Shown: positions 1 through 12,032, counted from the first letter of the stretch. The stretch is DNA of 64,000 bases from Fratercula arctica (GCA_947846985.1 CANTUZ010000021.1:612711-676710); one strand, 5' to 3'. The notes: generated by a model not told the origin, from the sequence alone. Numbers and translations are program-made.

Positions 1-735
1 CTGGGCACAGAGGTGAGACTGACCGGCCTGTAGTTTCCCTTATCTTCCTTTTTTCCCTTTTCAAAAGTGGGTGTTATTTTTCCCCTTTTACAGCAGCTGG
101 AACTTCACCAGACTGCCACAACTTCTCAAATATGATGGATAGTGGCTTGGCAACTTCATCTGCCAGTTCCTTCAGGACCCATGGATGAGTGTCATCAGGT
201 CCCATGGACTTGTGCACCTTCAGGTTCCTAGATGGTCTCAAACCTGGTCTTCTCCTACAGTGGGCAGTTCATTCTCCCGGTTCCTGCCTTTGCCTTCTGC
301 GACTTAGGTGGTGTAGCTAGAGCACTTGCCGGTGAAGACTGAGGCAAAAATGTCATCGAGTACCTCAGCCTTCACCATACCCTAAGTGACCAGGTCTTCT
401 GTTTCCTTCTGGAGAGGGCCCATACTGACATACCTATAGAATCTTTTCTTGTTGCCCTTGATGTCTGTGGCCAGATTTAATTCTATCTGGGCCTTAGCTT
501 GCCTAACCTGATCCCTGGCTTCTCAGACAATTTCTCTGTATTACTCCCAGGCTACCTGTCCTTGCTTCCACCCTCTGTAAGCTTCCTTTTTCTGTTTGAG
601 ATTGTCCAGGATCTCCTTGTTCATCCATGCAGGTCTCCTGACTTTTTTGCCTGACTTCCTCTTTGTTGGGATGCATTGCTCCTGGGCTTGGAGGGGGTCC
701 TTTGGCACTCCACACCACAGATATAGCAATCATAC
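1..735 (-). mobile_element. CR1 LINE fragment, antisense (ORF2 linker to RT)
   Basis: Read on the minus strand, the segment encodes typical CR1 ORF2 sequence: the linker between endonuclease and reverse transcriptase, with the WMNKE block at about 615-630, running into the RT N-terminal region (PVSLTS-type block) at the window edge. The reading frame is interrupted by stops and shifts. It is truncated by the window start, so its 3' end is not visible. Family assignment rests on residue blocks shared with the better-preserved CR1 copies elsewhere in this window. Confidence 0.85.
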
Positions 736-984
736 GAGAGTCAGGGCCATGAAGTAGTAACTTCAGCCCATCCACTGCCCGCAACCAATGTCCCTGAATT
801 CCAGCTGGAATTCCAACACAAATATCAGGATTCAAAAGGCATTATTCTGGGTTCAAGGAAATAGCATTTTCCACATAATGCTATTGCTGAGTTAGCAATT
901 TGTTAGCGCATAATCATACAGATTCATTGAGGTTTGAAGGGACTTCTTGCGATCATCTTTTCCAACACCCACCCACACCTCCCC

Positions 985-1575
985 CACAACCTCTATGGCT
1001 TCTCGCTGACTTGTCCCTCAGTGGGATGGGGGAGACAACAGAAGGGTAAAAATGCAAAAACCTGTGGGTTGAGATAAAGACAGTTTAATAGGTAAAGCAA
1101 AAGCTGCACACTCAAGTTAAGCAAAATACGGAATTCTTTCACTACTTCGCATCGGCAGGCAGATGTTTAGACCTTTCCAGGAAAGCAGGGCTTCTTCAAG
1201 TGTAACTATTACTTGGGAAGACAACCATCATCACTCCAAACATCCCCCACTTCCTCCTTCTTTGCCCCAGTTTTCATTGCTGAGGGTGACGTCATATGGT
1301 ATGGAATATCTCTTTGGTCAGTGGGGGTCAACTGTCCCAGCTGTATCCCCTCCCAGCTTCTTGTGCACGCTCAGCCTACTCACTGGTTGGACAGTGTGAG
1401 AAAAAGAAAAGGTCTAGATTCTATGTAAGCACTAGCTACATAGCTACCAGCTACTAGCAATAGCTTAAAATATTGCTGTGTTACCAACATTGCTTTGGTT
1501 GCAAATCAAAAAGGCAGCACCATAAAAGCTACTATGAAAAAAAAATTAACTCAGTCTCAGCCAGACTGACTACAG
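985..1575 (-). mobile_element. ERV LTR, antisense
   Basis: The minus strand carries the hallmarks of the LTR family seen as clean solo copies at 39202-39767 and 21.8-22.4 kb. These are the TATTAAACTGTCTTTAT block at about 1075-1095, a TGACGTCATATGG block near 1286-1300, and the TTCCATACCATATGAC-like motif. The exact ends and target duplication could not be fixed, so the coordinates are approximate. Confidence 0.6.
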
Positions 1576-1989
1576 CCTCCATCTCTCATTCCATACCAAC
1601 TGCGTTATGCTCAGGACCCACACTATCCAATAAACCCTCATTAATCACCTGCCCTCCCTCTCCCCCCTTCCACCTTCCCCATCCTTTAATTCGTACATAG
1701 ATATCAATCCCTTAGCCTCTAGGCCACCCTTGTAAAAAGTCCACAACATGTCCATAAATTGTCCACTGAGTTAATTTAGTCCACGACTTGGGTTCTGTCT
1801 GTTATGACAGTTGCTCAGTCAATGGAGACTATACGTTGTGTGGTGTCAAAGCCAGCTCAGGTTGGGTCACTCCTGCACTTGCATTTCTTGTGAGGCTCGT
1901 CCTCTCTTGGTTTGAGTGGTTCCTACTATAGTACTTCTATAACATGCAAGTCAAATAATAGATTACAATGTAAAAAGTATGTACATTAC

Positions 1990-2157
1990 AATCTCCAGTC
2001 CTGCTCCCTTTGGACCAGGCCACTGTGTTTAACACAGGGTTGAACCCATGAGTTTTGCCTTTTTCTTCCAATTCTCCCCCTATCCCACCGCTGGGAGGGG
2101 AGCAAGCAGAAAGACTGTGTGGTTCTTTGTTGCTGGCTGGGGTTAAACCACAACAGC
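1990..2157 (+). mobile_element. 3' end of an ERV LTR, sense
   Basis: The segment reads like the last 170 bp of the LTR family at 39202-39767: a cccatgagtttt block, the C-rich tccccctatcccac block, then gttgctggctggggttaaacc ending in CACAACA. Only the 3' part is present. It lies in the opposite orientation to the LTR ending near 1575, so the two are not the paired LTRs of one provirus. Confidence 0.6.
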
Positions 2158-2993
2158 AGTACACTGTGGGACAAAGCCAAATATGGCTGCCATTAGGAAC
2201 AAGCTATAGCTCATCTATTTAAAAAACAATTAAATTTAAATATGGAACACAGAAAATGCAGAACAATGAACAAGCAAGAAATACAGAAAAAGAAAGAAGG
2301 TCGAAAAGCCTGTATGATGAGCGAAGTAGAGCCCAGCATTAGTTCACATTTGGTTCGTGTAGACAGACACCCTCCCCTTGTGCAGAGACACTCCAGTTTT
2401 ACCAGCATTGTTTGTAAGTCTCTAACCATTGAACTTTTCTTTATCTGTCATGGTTCCTCTATTATTCCTCTTCCATTGTCAAAAGCAAAAGTTATAGTAG
2501 GTTTTTATTCTCTTTTAACATCTTTATCTAGTACTTATCTGTCTAATTCTTTATTATCTGTCATGCTGCCTGGTTAGCTGTTCTTCTGTGGAAAGCCTCT
2601 CTCCTTCTTCATGTCTTACTCTTCCTCTTTGTTATTTTAAGGGGTTTTTTTGTGATTTTTAGAATTTCTTTGCAAACATCAATGCTTTGCTTTGGAAACA
2701 GATAATTTTAAAGACCGCCTCTTCAGCCTTTCAGAAGCTCAGGCCATCTCATTCTCACAAAAATTGGCCAAATGACTCACTCCCTAAGAGCATCTTTTTC
2801 ACTCTTTTGACTATAGAAAAGATTAGAGAGGTAGCTGAGAGACAGAAATCTACGTAACAGTTGTCCAGAGCACAGTATGAAGACTATCACACCGAATGGC
2901 CAAAATGAAAAGTGCAATGGGGTAAAGTATACCATTTATAGCAATTCATAAATTCATTATCTCATACTGAAGGAAAAACCCTCGCATTCAGAA
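2158..2993. other. No gene seen; sequence downstream of the PLA2G4-like last exon
   Basis: This is AT-rich sequence beyond the minus-strand stop codon of the phospholipase-like gene. It could include the old 3' UTR of that gene, but I see no well-placed polyadenylation signal that I would defend. Confidence 0.4.
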
Positions 2994-3157
2994 CTAGTTT
3001 GCATGAGGAAAAGGCACAAGCCGTTTTATCTCTTGTAGAATCTTCTCCTTATTTTTGAACACATTCAACCCAGCTTTCTCAAGGAGGTCTTTGATGTCTT
3101 CCTCGGGGAAGGACAGCTGAAAGGTGGGATACCTTTTTCTGTATTCTTCTATTTTAC
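2994..3157 (-). pseudogene. PLA2G4-like terminal exon
   Basis: The exon completes a split Gly codon and reads KIEEYRKRYPTFQLSF, then EEDIKDLLEKAGLNVFKNKE and KILQEIKRL before the stop TAG. A helix with spacing L-x-x-x-x-x-x-N-V-x-x-N-x-x-x-I typifies the C-terminus of D/E/F-type cPLA2 proteins, not of PLA2G4A. Confidence 0.82.
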
Positions 3158-3791
3158 CTAGAAAAAAGGTAGACAAAATATGTAAGTAAATGCTAAACAG
3201 AAAATTACAAGATTGTTCAAGAAAAGCATGGACTTGAGGAAAACATGAATCCCTGAAGATCTGCAATTTCACATACAAGTTCTTTATTGCATTAAGATCC
3301 AGCGGTAGCCAGTGAAGAGAGAGAGGAGGAGATCTCAGAGTCTAGAGGTGCTTCTTTCATCACCTGCTTCATCAGTTACCAGAGAGGGGGATAAATGTGT
3401 CTCTGGACCTGCCTGTTCCTCACCAGTAACTATAAAGGGAAGCAGTAGTAAATATCCCAGACTTGGATACTCTGGCTTCTAAATGTGATGCCTCCCCAAC
3501 TCCTCTTTAGTAGAAGGGCCACAATTCAATTACACTCATTTACAGAACAAGCCAAGAGGACTGTAAAATCCTTATAGCTCAGGACATACATTGCCTATCT
3601 GAGAGGGCAAGTATATTAATGCCCATGCAAATTTCTATCCATTATACATTGAGCCTGCCCTGTTCCTTTTCTTCTGTGTCCATTCACGGCTGCAATGCTG
3701 AGTAAAGAAGGACTGTGAAACGCATGGCACTGGAAGCTGAGAATATGAAACGCAAATATACAGTGACAAAGTTGCATAGAGTACATGTTAC

Positions 3792-3960
3792 CAGAACAAT
3801 TCACTTTGTTGAAGAGTGGAAAGTGCATGACTGTAGGGCATGACTTGTCTCCTTGGAAGACATAGCAATCAGAAGGGTTGCTCTTATCCATTTTCTGATC
3901 CTCTATCTTGGGAAATGGGATATGGTTTGTCTGGCAGTATGTAGCTGTTCTTGTGATAGT
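3792..3960 (-). pseudogene. PLA2G4-like exon: VMHFPLFN block
   Basis: The 169-bp exon has 56 codons plus one base, open throughout. It carries IPFPKIEDQ, then CPTVMHFPLFNKVNCSG, the conserved block with H-F-P-L-F-N found after the catalytic Asp in cPLA2 enzymes. Acceptor GTCTCAG and donor TCTG/GTAACA. Confidence 0.88.
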
Positions 3961-4487
3961 CTGAGACACAGAAAAATGGTATGCATTTTTTAGTTTGGTT
4001 ACTTGTTTTTGAACTCCTAGAATAAATCTATCCTCTCCCCAGTAATAAAATTAATTGCTACAGAACAATGGTCTTAATGTTTCTTAAGTTATACTTAATT
4101 GTAACATATAACACATTTAAAAGTCTAAGTTTTCTTCAAGCATTCTCTGAGGAACAGGTTAAGTCTAGAAAATAAATGAAACTCAAGGACTCACTTCCGG
4201 GGTCACTTCTAGCAGGAACCTTTTTTTAACAAATTACAGATATACCCAGAAAGGCCATGTGGCTGACACTGACAGATGTCAACATTAAAGAGATTTGGCA
4301 TCTATAAAACAGTCTGAAGATATCACCAGGTTCACAGGCTTTCAGAAGAAATTTTACTTTCCAAAGCAACCCCTCCTGTTGCTCTATCACCCTAACAAAA
4401 TTAAAAACTCGCTATGTGTTGCTTATGTCGATCTGACCATCAAAGGGAGACACTAACCCACTTGATTCGAGGCACACTTTAGGTACT

Positions 4488-4815
4488 GGAATGCCACAAT
4501 AAGGTCTCCCCAGAGCCTTCCCTTCTCCAAGCTGAACAACCCCAACTCTCTCAGTGTGTCCTCATAGGAGAGGTGCTCCAGCCCTCTGATCATCTTCGTG
4601 GCCTCCTCTGGACTTGCTCCAACAGGTCCACGTCCTTCCTATGTTGGGGGCCCCAGAGCTGGACACAATACTCCAGGTGGGGTCTCACCAGAGCAGAGCA
4701 GAGGGGCAGAATCACTTCCCTTGACCTGCTGGCCACGCTTCTTTTTATGCAGCCCAGGATGCAGTTGGCTTTCTGGGCTGCAAGTGCACATTGCTGGCTC
4801 ATGTCGAGCTTGTTT
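4488..4815 (-). mobile_element. CR1 LINE 3' fragment, antisense
   Basis: The minus strand encodes the C-terminal part of CR1 ORF2: the [14 protein letters not shown] block at about 4650-4690 and the LEQVQRRP block at about 4600-4620. It sits in the last intron region of the phospholipase-like gene. There is no terminal ATTCTATG repeat, so the extreme 3' end is missing. Confidence 0.85.
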
Positions 4816-5039
4816 ATTTAAAAAAGGGAAAAAAGAAATGGATTATATTTGGAGGAAAAAGCCTTAGCAAAGAGAAACTGAGCAAAATTCTTACAGATAC
4901 TGATATGAGGTCTCCTCAAAGGTAAAAGGTCTATTTTGCTGTAAATACTGTCTGTCAAAGAGTGTTTGCCTTCTGATAAGGGTTTCTCTTACCTCTAATA
5001 ACGTTTTCTGCTCTTCTTCCCTGGAGTATTATATTTTCC

Positions 5040-6360
5040 AAACCCCTTTCCCTTTATTCTTGCTGAGGTGTGAGTTGGTAAGTACTAGATCCTTCCCATG
5101 AGCTCCATTAAATCTCAGACCTGGGCCTTCAACCCCTACATGAGCTATGTCTTAGGTGCACTGGTCTCCTGCTCAGCCACAGTCATGTCTGTGTCTTAGC
5201 CCCCTAGATCTGAGCCTTGACCCAAAGGCTGACTTGGAATGGTGTTGCAACTATGGATCTGCCCAGCGGTAACTGGACTGGTTACCCTCAGCAGACCTGA
5301 TCCTTACCTGCCACTAATCCTCATCCATATTGACTTCCCTAATTGGACCTGCCTCATCACAACAGACTTTCTTGATGATTCTGAGCCTTGGTTGAACTTG
5401 ACTGGCACCTGCCTGCCCTGCTTGTCTCACTTGGATCCTGGGAAACTGGGCACTGGCCAGCAAAGCCCTGCCCTGCCTGCTCTGTTACCACACCTGGCTC
5501 CCTTTCCCTTAGGGGCAGCTGTCTCTTGGCAGTCAGCCTAGGCCTTCCCGAGCCCTGTGCCAAGCACCATGGAGCCTGGCCCACACCTATGCAGGACCTT
5601 GCCACTATGACTCCTCTTGAGGGGTAAGCCCGGCCCTGGGCTCTTATATCCCCATGGTGCCAATGTCCTACCCATTCCCAGGCTCCTGAGCAATGTCCTT
5701 CCTCAAGCCTGCCAACCCTCCAAGGCTTGCCAGGGGCAGCTCAGAGAACCCTCTGCCCCACCCTCTTCACTACCCATCCAGATTGGACCCCAGCCTGAAC
5801 AACCCTACCCATCCCCAAATCTCTCATGCCATATCCCCTTCTCAGGTACCAGACCCTGCCCTGGTTCTGTCTCCCCTGAAATAGCCCACTGACAAACACA
5901 GCAATGAAATCACTCTACAGAAAGGTCTTTCTGACCGCAGACCACCCAAGCATGAGGACACACTTTGCTCTTTGCTGGGATGGAAGGCTACTGTCAGGGT
6001 CCTGAATGCACTAATAGGCCTTAATGGTGTTGGGGTCTGCTCCTTTACCCTTTCCATTGGCCATGGGGCCTCATTGATGTTGTGCAAGTACCAGTGTTCA
6101 GCTCAGCCACAGGTATGTCTATCCATAGACTCCATTGATCCACGCCCCAACCCCAGCTTGACCCGGCACCTGCCTTTCTACCATGGACTTGACTGATAAT
6201 CTGGACTCCTGATTGACCCTGTCTGCCATCCACGGACCTGCCCTGCTTGTCTCTCTCAAGTGCTGCAGTGCGTGACCCTGGCTGGTGAGGTCCTAGCCCT
6301 GAGGGTCGTGTTATTGAGCCTGGTTCCCTGTCCCTTTGGGAGGAGCTGGCACTCAGTGGT
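5040..6360. repeat. C/T-rich repeat-like tract of unassigned family
   Basis: This stretch is rich in variants of cctgccctgcttgtct, ctgacttg and tgaccctg phrases that recur at irregular spacing, for example near 5412-5430 and 6238-6252. Similar phrasing recurs at about 33.65-33.85 kb. The plus-strand ORFs through it have biased composition and no recognisable domain. I read it as decayed interspersed or minisatellite-like repeat, family unknown. Confidence 0.4.
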
Positions 6361-7345
6361 CCCTGACAATCTTATTTGTCGTCAAACAGAAATGGGCATT
6401 TGAGGAGATCAGTTAATCTATTTTCAATACACCAACTATACACCAACTGTAAGATGCCCAAAGGAGCTGAAGCCTTCAGATGCCACAGAAGCAGCAATCT
6501 GAGATATCCTAGCACATTTGAAATTCTTATGAGACACTAAACTTCATCAACTCCAAAAGAAATTCCAGATCAAACACTGTGTAAGGAACATGAACTACAG
6601 CAAGGAATGGTGATAGTTTTTAATAGTGTCCTTCCCCCACTTAATTCCCCTGACAAAATAGAAGAATTCAGAGCTAGAAACATGGAATAAGAAAAACAAA
6701 AATGATTGTAAACAATCTCTGATATGATCAGTGTGGAGGCAATTTTTCTTTCCTTAATTTTTTGTTAACTGAAAATTTAACAACTAGCTGTTTTTTCCAT
6801 TGTTTTAAAAAGTTCCATTCAGCAGCTGAGTCTCTAGGAAACACCCTTGCTTTCTGCCATCTTTGAGACTGGTTGCATTTCAGCTCTGTTCTTGCCCCTG
6901 GGAATTCCCAACCCCTGCCATTGCTTCAGGCTTTTTGTGGGTGAGACTGTCATTTCTTCATTCTGCTCACCAGGATGAGGTTCTCTTTGATGAATATCAT
7001 CAACTGCCCTTAAGGAAGAAGTATCACTTGCATGTAGAAAAATTCTAGTCAGCTGTAAGGAAAATATGGATGCTAAGAAATTTGTGAGCTTTCCCCCTGC
7101 TGCCTTGAGGCACCCTTGATAGCCTAACAGCTTGATAACAAAATGACTCACATTCTATAAGTATCTGTTTCTGCCAAATGCCTAGAAAAGAAGCCCAAAC
7201 AATGGGATGATCAGTGTACCAACCTGTCAGATTCTGCTCAGACATTTATCTGCAAATTGCTTTTACAATGATTGTAATGCATTTCTGCAGTCCCCAACCC
7301 AACGACCCCAAAGGATGTTCTCCAAAACCATAGCCACACATATAC

Positions 7346-7488
7346 CTCAAAAGGATCTCCAGCGCTGAAATCAAAGGAAATTATAGATCTGCTCGCCACT
7401 GTTCTCGAAGGACCAGAAGATAGGCAGAATTTATTGCCAGGCCAGCACCAATCAAAGAGATTATTTTGGTTTTGACCAGGTAAGGGGG
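7346..7488 (-). pseudogene. PLA2G4-like exon: catalytic Asp region, double frame change
   Basis: The 143-bp exon contains GAGLAINSAYLLVLRE (family DAGLAINSAYPLVLRP) and SFDFSAGDPFE, where the first Asp is the catalytic base. These two blocks lie in different frames. The exon's splice phase matches the second block, so one extra base near the CCCCC run at 7484-7488 and one missing base near 7384-7388 appear to have offset each other. About 32 codons between them are scrambled but stop-free. The usual Asp of DAGL is Gly. Confidence 0.8.
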
Positions 7489-8500
7489 CTGAACATTAGC
7501 TAATCCAATGAAAAAAAGCAATGACATTTAATAAAGGCATATAGAAATATGTATATATACACATATGACCATCCCCAAAAGAGTACGTTGGTCTTCACTT
7601 ATGATGCACCACAAAAATGTATTGAAACCTGCCTCTCCTTGCCTCTTCTGCCCAACCAGATGTCCAGCTGTATTCTGGCAAGACGAGTCCAAATCCCCCT
7701 GACCTACCTCTGTCTCTGACTGTGGTCACTTGCAGACCAGAATTCATGATGGGCTTTTTGAAAGTCAAGAAATCACACCCATAGAACTATGCACCCCTAT
7801 CTTTAAGATGAGATCTTTGAGCAGAAAAACAAATGCGTGAGCCAGCTAGAGATCATGACACCTAACTGCAGTTGTCTAAATGCAGGTTTCTACTTATACG
7901 CTAGGTGCCAAAGCTTCCATTATCATAAGTAAACACCCAGCTAGGGCAGGCAATGGAATCAGGAGATCAATGTTACTGCTCATGCATCAGGAGCACAACT
8001 CCATTTCATAAACTTAGTGATCCTGTTCCAACTCCTTAGATTACTTCGTGTGTCCTCCAGGTTCTCCTCCAAAATGGCACAGGGGTTCTACAGGTTTTAT
8101 TTTGTGTCTTCCAAGTTAATGCTCTTGTCCCTTGTACTCAAGGGCAGTTTGTGTGAGTTTAGATGCCTGGATTTACATGACAGAATTGATCTTATATATC
8201 TGCAATGATGTTGCAGATCTGGATTTCAGGAGTGTGAAATAATTTTGTTTATGACTACTTTATTTGCTGCCCGTAATGGGATGCTGTTAAGAGAGGGTGG
8301 ATCCTGGAAAGGAAAGCTATCTAACTTGCTGTTTCAGAAGGTAAATGGCAAAGACGCATTTCTTGGTTTAACGTCACAAAAACACATCATAAAAGCTCTG
8401 CTAAACCCCACGCATTCTGCTCCATAGATCTAGTCAGATAGCATAACCCCTCTGTATTTTCTGAATATAAACAAATAATGATTTAAGTGGATTTTCTTAC

Positions 8501-8596
8501 AGCAGTTGTAAAGGAAGTTATTAGTTATTCCCCATTTCCAGGTCAATGCACATTGGACTGTTTTATATACCATCTTAGAGATATTCCACACTGAGC
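8501..8596 (-). pseudogene. PLA2G4-like exon: WKWGITNNFLY block
   Basis: The 96-bp exon holds 31 codons plus split bases and no stop. It includes LTWKWGITNNFLYNC, the near-invariant W-x-W-G-T-x-x-N-F-L-Y block of the family (here I in place of T). Acceptor CTTCCCAG and donor CTGCT/GTAAGA. Confidence 0.85.
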
Positions 8597-9263
8597 CTGG
8601 GAAGAGACAATAAACTCAGAACATAGTTGAATCCAAAGAACATAATGTTTTGACTGGTGCGACAAAATCTGAGGGAGATGGGTGCCGATAGTGTACAAAC
8701 AGCCTGAGGGCCAAGACCTGAGTGCTTCAGAAGAGAAAGGACTGTACTTCCCACTAGTTCAAATAATTAACATTAAGCAAGGGAATCTTAGTACAGCTGA
8801 AAGAGATTAGAATAAGACACTCAATGCACAAACTGTGCAGGACTTGGGCCCTGCATCAGTTGGCACATTCCCTACGCTTGAGGCTCACAGGCTCTGGACC
8901 GGTTACACCAGAGCTGTACAACAGTGAGGCCTGATCTTTTCTGGGCCTCTTACAGCATTCTTGTGGTTCAGAGGGACTGTTGTTTCTCTTCATCTTCTTT
9001 CCCGCTGAAAGTGCCCTGAAGAAAGTGAGAGCCATGCTACAGCCCAGTAGAATCACCTGTACGAGGTGGAGGATATTAGCTGAGAGCCCCAAGAGATCAT
9101 GTGAGAGAATGCAAGAAGATCAGCCCAGTGAAAGAGTTTGGAGGACTGTACTGTGCAGACAGAGGCAATCCAGGCCTTATCTGATGGCCTCCTTGGAAGA
9201 GGCATTGGAAAGAAAAAAGAGACCTGTCTGCAATGTCCAGATTTAATCTCAGAGCATCAGTCC
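8597..9263. other. Intronic sequence, nothing recognised
   Basis: Intron between two phospholipase-like exons. The short ORFs on both strands carry no motif that I can assign. Confidence 0.4.
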
Positions 9264-9406
9264 GTTCACTCCAGAAGGAACTGGCCAAAAACTGGCCGCA
9301 CACCGTGGCTGATGGAAATAGCTGAGCCCTGGATTTAAACAGATAATGTACCAGCTAAACACTGCAAATGGGTTTCAGAAATTTCAGTCAGAAATTTTAC
9401 TTTGCA
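9264..9406. repeat. 143-bp duplicated module, copy A
   Basis: This segment begins gttcactccagaaggaac and ends attttactttgca. It is nearly identical, same length and orientation, to 11839-11981, with only a handful of mismatches on reading. It lacks an obvious open frame or ERV/CR1 features. The sharp identical ends suggest a mobile or copied unit, not chance similarity. Confidence 0.75.
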
Positions 9407-10427
9407 ACTTATTTGTGTCTTGCTTAGACCTCTTCCTTTTCTCTTTGATACAAACCCAAATAACCCTCATTTCACCCACAACTGAGTGCATTAAATATTG
9501 CATATATAAGCTAAATGGGTTCAGTTCCTTGAAAACAAGCTTCAATTTAGACAAAAGGGCAGAAATGTTGGTTACCTGCAAAAAAATCCGAACCACAGTA
9601 ACAATGGAGTGGCCTGTTAAAGAAAACCCAGTTTTGCTTTAGGATGTCTTGGTTCATGACGTTTTATTTCAAAATTTCTCTAGTGATGGAAGATCCAAAT
9701 GACACTTGAGAGCATGCTAGGCGTCCAACAGTAATCCACTCAGTAATCAAATACCTGCAGCTGTCGAGACCCTATACTTCATCAGTTTGACACATCTGAG
9801 AAATCTCGCTGACAACACAGGCTCAGTCAGGAGCAAGGATAGATGGGAAACAGTGATTGTTTGGGATTAGGCCTTTTATTTTAGTTACTTAGGTAGGCAG
9901 ATTGTAAGTGCTTTCATGAGACTTGAAAGCAATATGTTTTTCACCAGGTCTTCCTACAGTGGCTGTACCCAACATTTACACTGGAATTCATGTTCACAAA
10001 GCTCCAAAGCTGAAATTTTTCAAAGCACATATAATAAAAAAGGTATTCAAAGATATTAAAAATGAAATAAACTTGCCTAGGTGTTCACGGGATGGTTGTA
10101 ACACTCCTGCTAGAGTACCTTCTTCTCCAAGGCTCATGGAGTAAGAACAATCTGAGAAAAAGCACAAAAACCAGTCACATACATGGCAACCTACAGGGCA
10201 ACTTTGTACTACAAATACAGGTGGACATTTCCACCTGGGGTGGAGAGGCGATCATCATTATGATAAGCATTAATGTACAATACTTGCCTCCAAATTCCTT
10301 TTTTATCTTCTCCCCCAGTTCACCACAGCTCTCAATTCTTTCCTCCTTTGTTTTCACTGCCCAAGTTTTATGTATTTCTATAAACAGTTGGTAGGGTGTA
10401 CTTTTTCCCCTGTCTTCTTAGAAAATT

Positions 10428-10444
10428 AAAAAAAAAAAAAAAAA
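10428..10444 (+). repeat. Poly-A run
   Basis: An uninterrupted run of 17 A within an intron of the phospholipase-like gene. It is not clearly linked to a retroposed gene copy. Confidence 0.9.
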
Positions 10445-10535
10445 GAAAAGGAAAATATGAGAATGCACAACAAAGGAATCACCATCTGTAAAGCCAGTTT
10501 ACTAAGAATGCAAGTGCTCAGCATCATTCACTTGC

Positions 10536-10658
10536 CTGACAATATAGTCAACAATTTCTTGAAGACTTCCTTAGGATCACTCCCACTTACAGCACACAAC
10601 TGAAGGTCTAGTAGAAGAAGAGCGGGCTCATAATCCCCAGAGGTATCTGAATTACTCT
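10536..10658 (-). pseudogene. PLA2G4-like exon with a GC donor site
   Basis: The 123-bp exon reads open in the phase imposed by its neighbours and contains YEPALLLLDLQLCAVSG and FKKLLTIL, like the helical segment before the WxWG block in D/E/F-type cPLA2. The donor is CAG/GCAAGT, which matches the consensus of natural GC-AG introns. Confidence 0.72.
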
Positions 10659-11784
10659 CTAAGAAAGACAAGATAACAGCTACATCAGAGTGGAATTTAT
10701 CTTACCAAACGTCTGATTACACAGTGACTGAGACGTGAATCAATGAGGATGTAGTCCCTGCATTCAGTGGAATATGTAGAAACACTAATCTCATTCCTCT
10801 TATCCTAAAGAAGTTGTTAAAGCTGGTGAGAGGAACCATGTGCCAAAGTGCATATTTCTCTCTTGACAACAAAAACACCGAACACTGAGCATTCACATCT
10901 GGACAGCTGCACAACCATATTAGGATTCAGATGGCCTTCCTGTTCATCTCAGAGGAAAAGTTCCATGAAAAAAAGTAGCAGGAGGAGGAGAAGAAACATA
11001 GTAATTGGAGTAATTATCTAATATGACTCAGATACTTCATTCCAATTTTGAATTTAAAAAAATAGTAAATACATAAAAGAATAAGAAATGTGATGATGAT
11101 TTGAGTGAAGCCTGGTGTGATTTATTCCAGTATTGCCAAGGGAAAGCTTTTAAACACTGTGGGAAATTTGCATTCTGTGTTTCACAGTCATTAAAATCTA
11201 AATTTTCCAGGTGAACACTTCAATATGGAAGAAAAACAACAACAACAAAAAAAAATCAACAACAAAAAAATTCCACAGGAAATTTGAATTTTCCAGAAAG
11301 AGAAAGAGAACAGAATAACAGGCCCAGGGAAGGTGCCATATTTGATATTTACTTCCTTTTCCTTGAAGTCTACTGTCAACCAGCAATGATGGCTAGCACA
11401 ATATGATTTATCTTCTGCTAAATTTATGTTTGGAAGAACATACGTGCTGATTTGCACTTCTTTCAGGAACTGGAGCTGAGTCAGTTCCTGACCTGGATTT
11501 TTATGACTAAATTTTAGGTCTGAGTTCTCACACCAAAAGAGGCACAGACGCTGCCATACAGACTGCCGGTAGTGGCAGACACGAGGGTGAGCCGGATTAG
11601 TTCTTTCACCTGCTCTGCCATCCCTGCTGTCCCTGAGTTTCCATGGTGGGAAGATCAGCTGGCGTATTGCAATCTAGAGCGAGAGGTAACTCACAGGCAG
11701 CCTGGACAAGCAGCCGGTTTGGACCTGAATGGGAGAGTGAGCCTTGAATCTGTGTGGTGCAGGCTTCACTTGCACTCCCTGGCC

Positions 11785-12032
11785 ACAGCAGCTGCACAAG
11801 AGTGCAGTAACACCACCTTCCTGGAAGGCCATTAGTTGGTTCACTCCAGAAGGAACTGGCCAAAAACTGACCGCACACCGTGGCTGATGGAAATAGCTGA
11901 GCCCTGGATTTAAACAGATAATGTACCAGCTAAACACTGAAAATGGGTTTCAGGAATTTCAGTGAGAAATTTTACTTTGCACAGCAGCTGTACTAGAGTG
12001 CAGTAACACCACCTTCTTGGAAGGCCGTTAGT
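11785..12032. repeat. 143-bp module copy B between 52-bp direct repeats
   Basis: Copy B of the module (11839-11981) is flanked by two direct repeats of about 52 bp, 11785-11836 and 11981-12032. Each begins acagcagctg, contains gagtgcagtaacaccacctt, and ends aaggcc(a/g)ttagt, with a few mismatches. This layout fits a segmental tandem duplication spanning the module, or an insertion followed by unequal exchange. Confidence 0.7.

Noticed and set aside
8856..9092. Minus-strand frame that might be a host exon
   Set aside because: It has no family motif, and the phases of neighbouring cPLA2 exons leave no room for an extra exon there.
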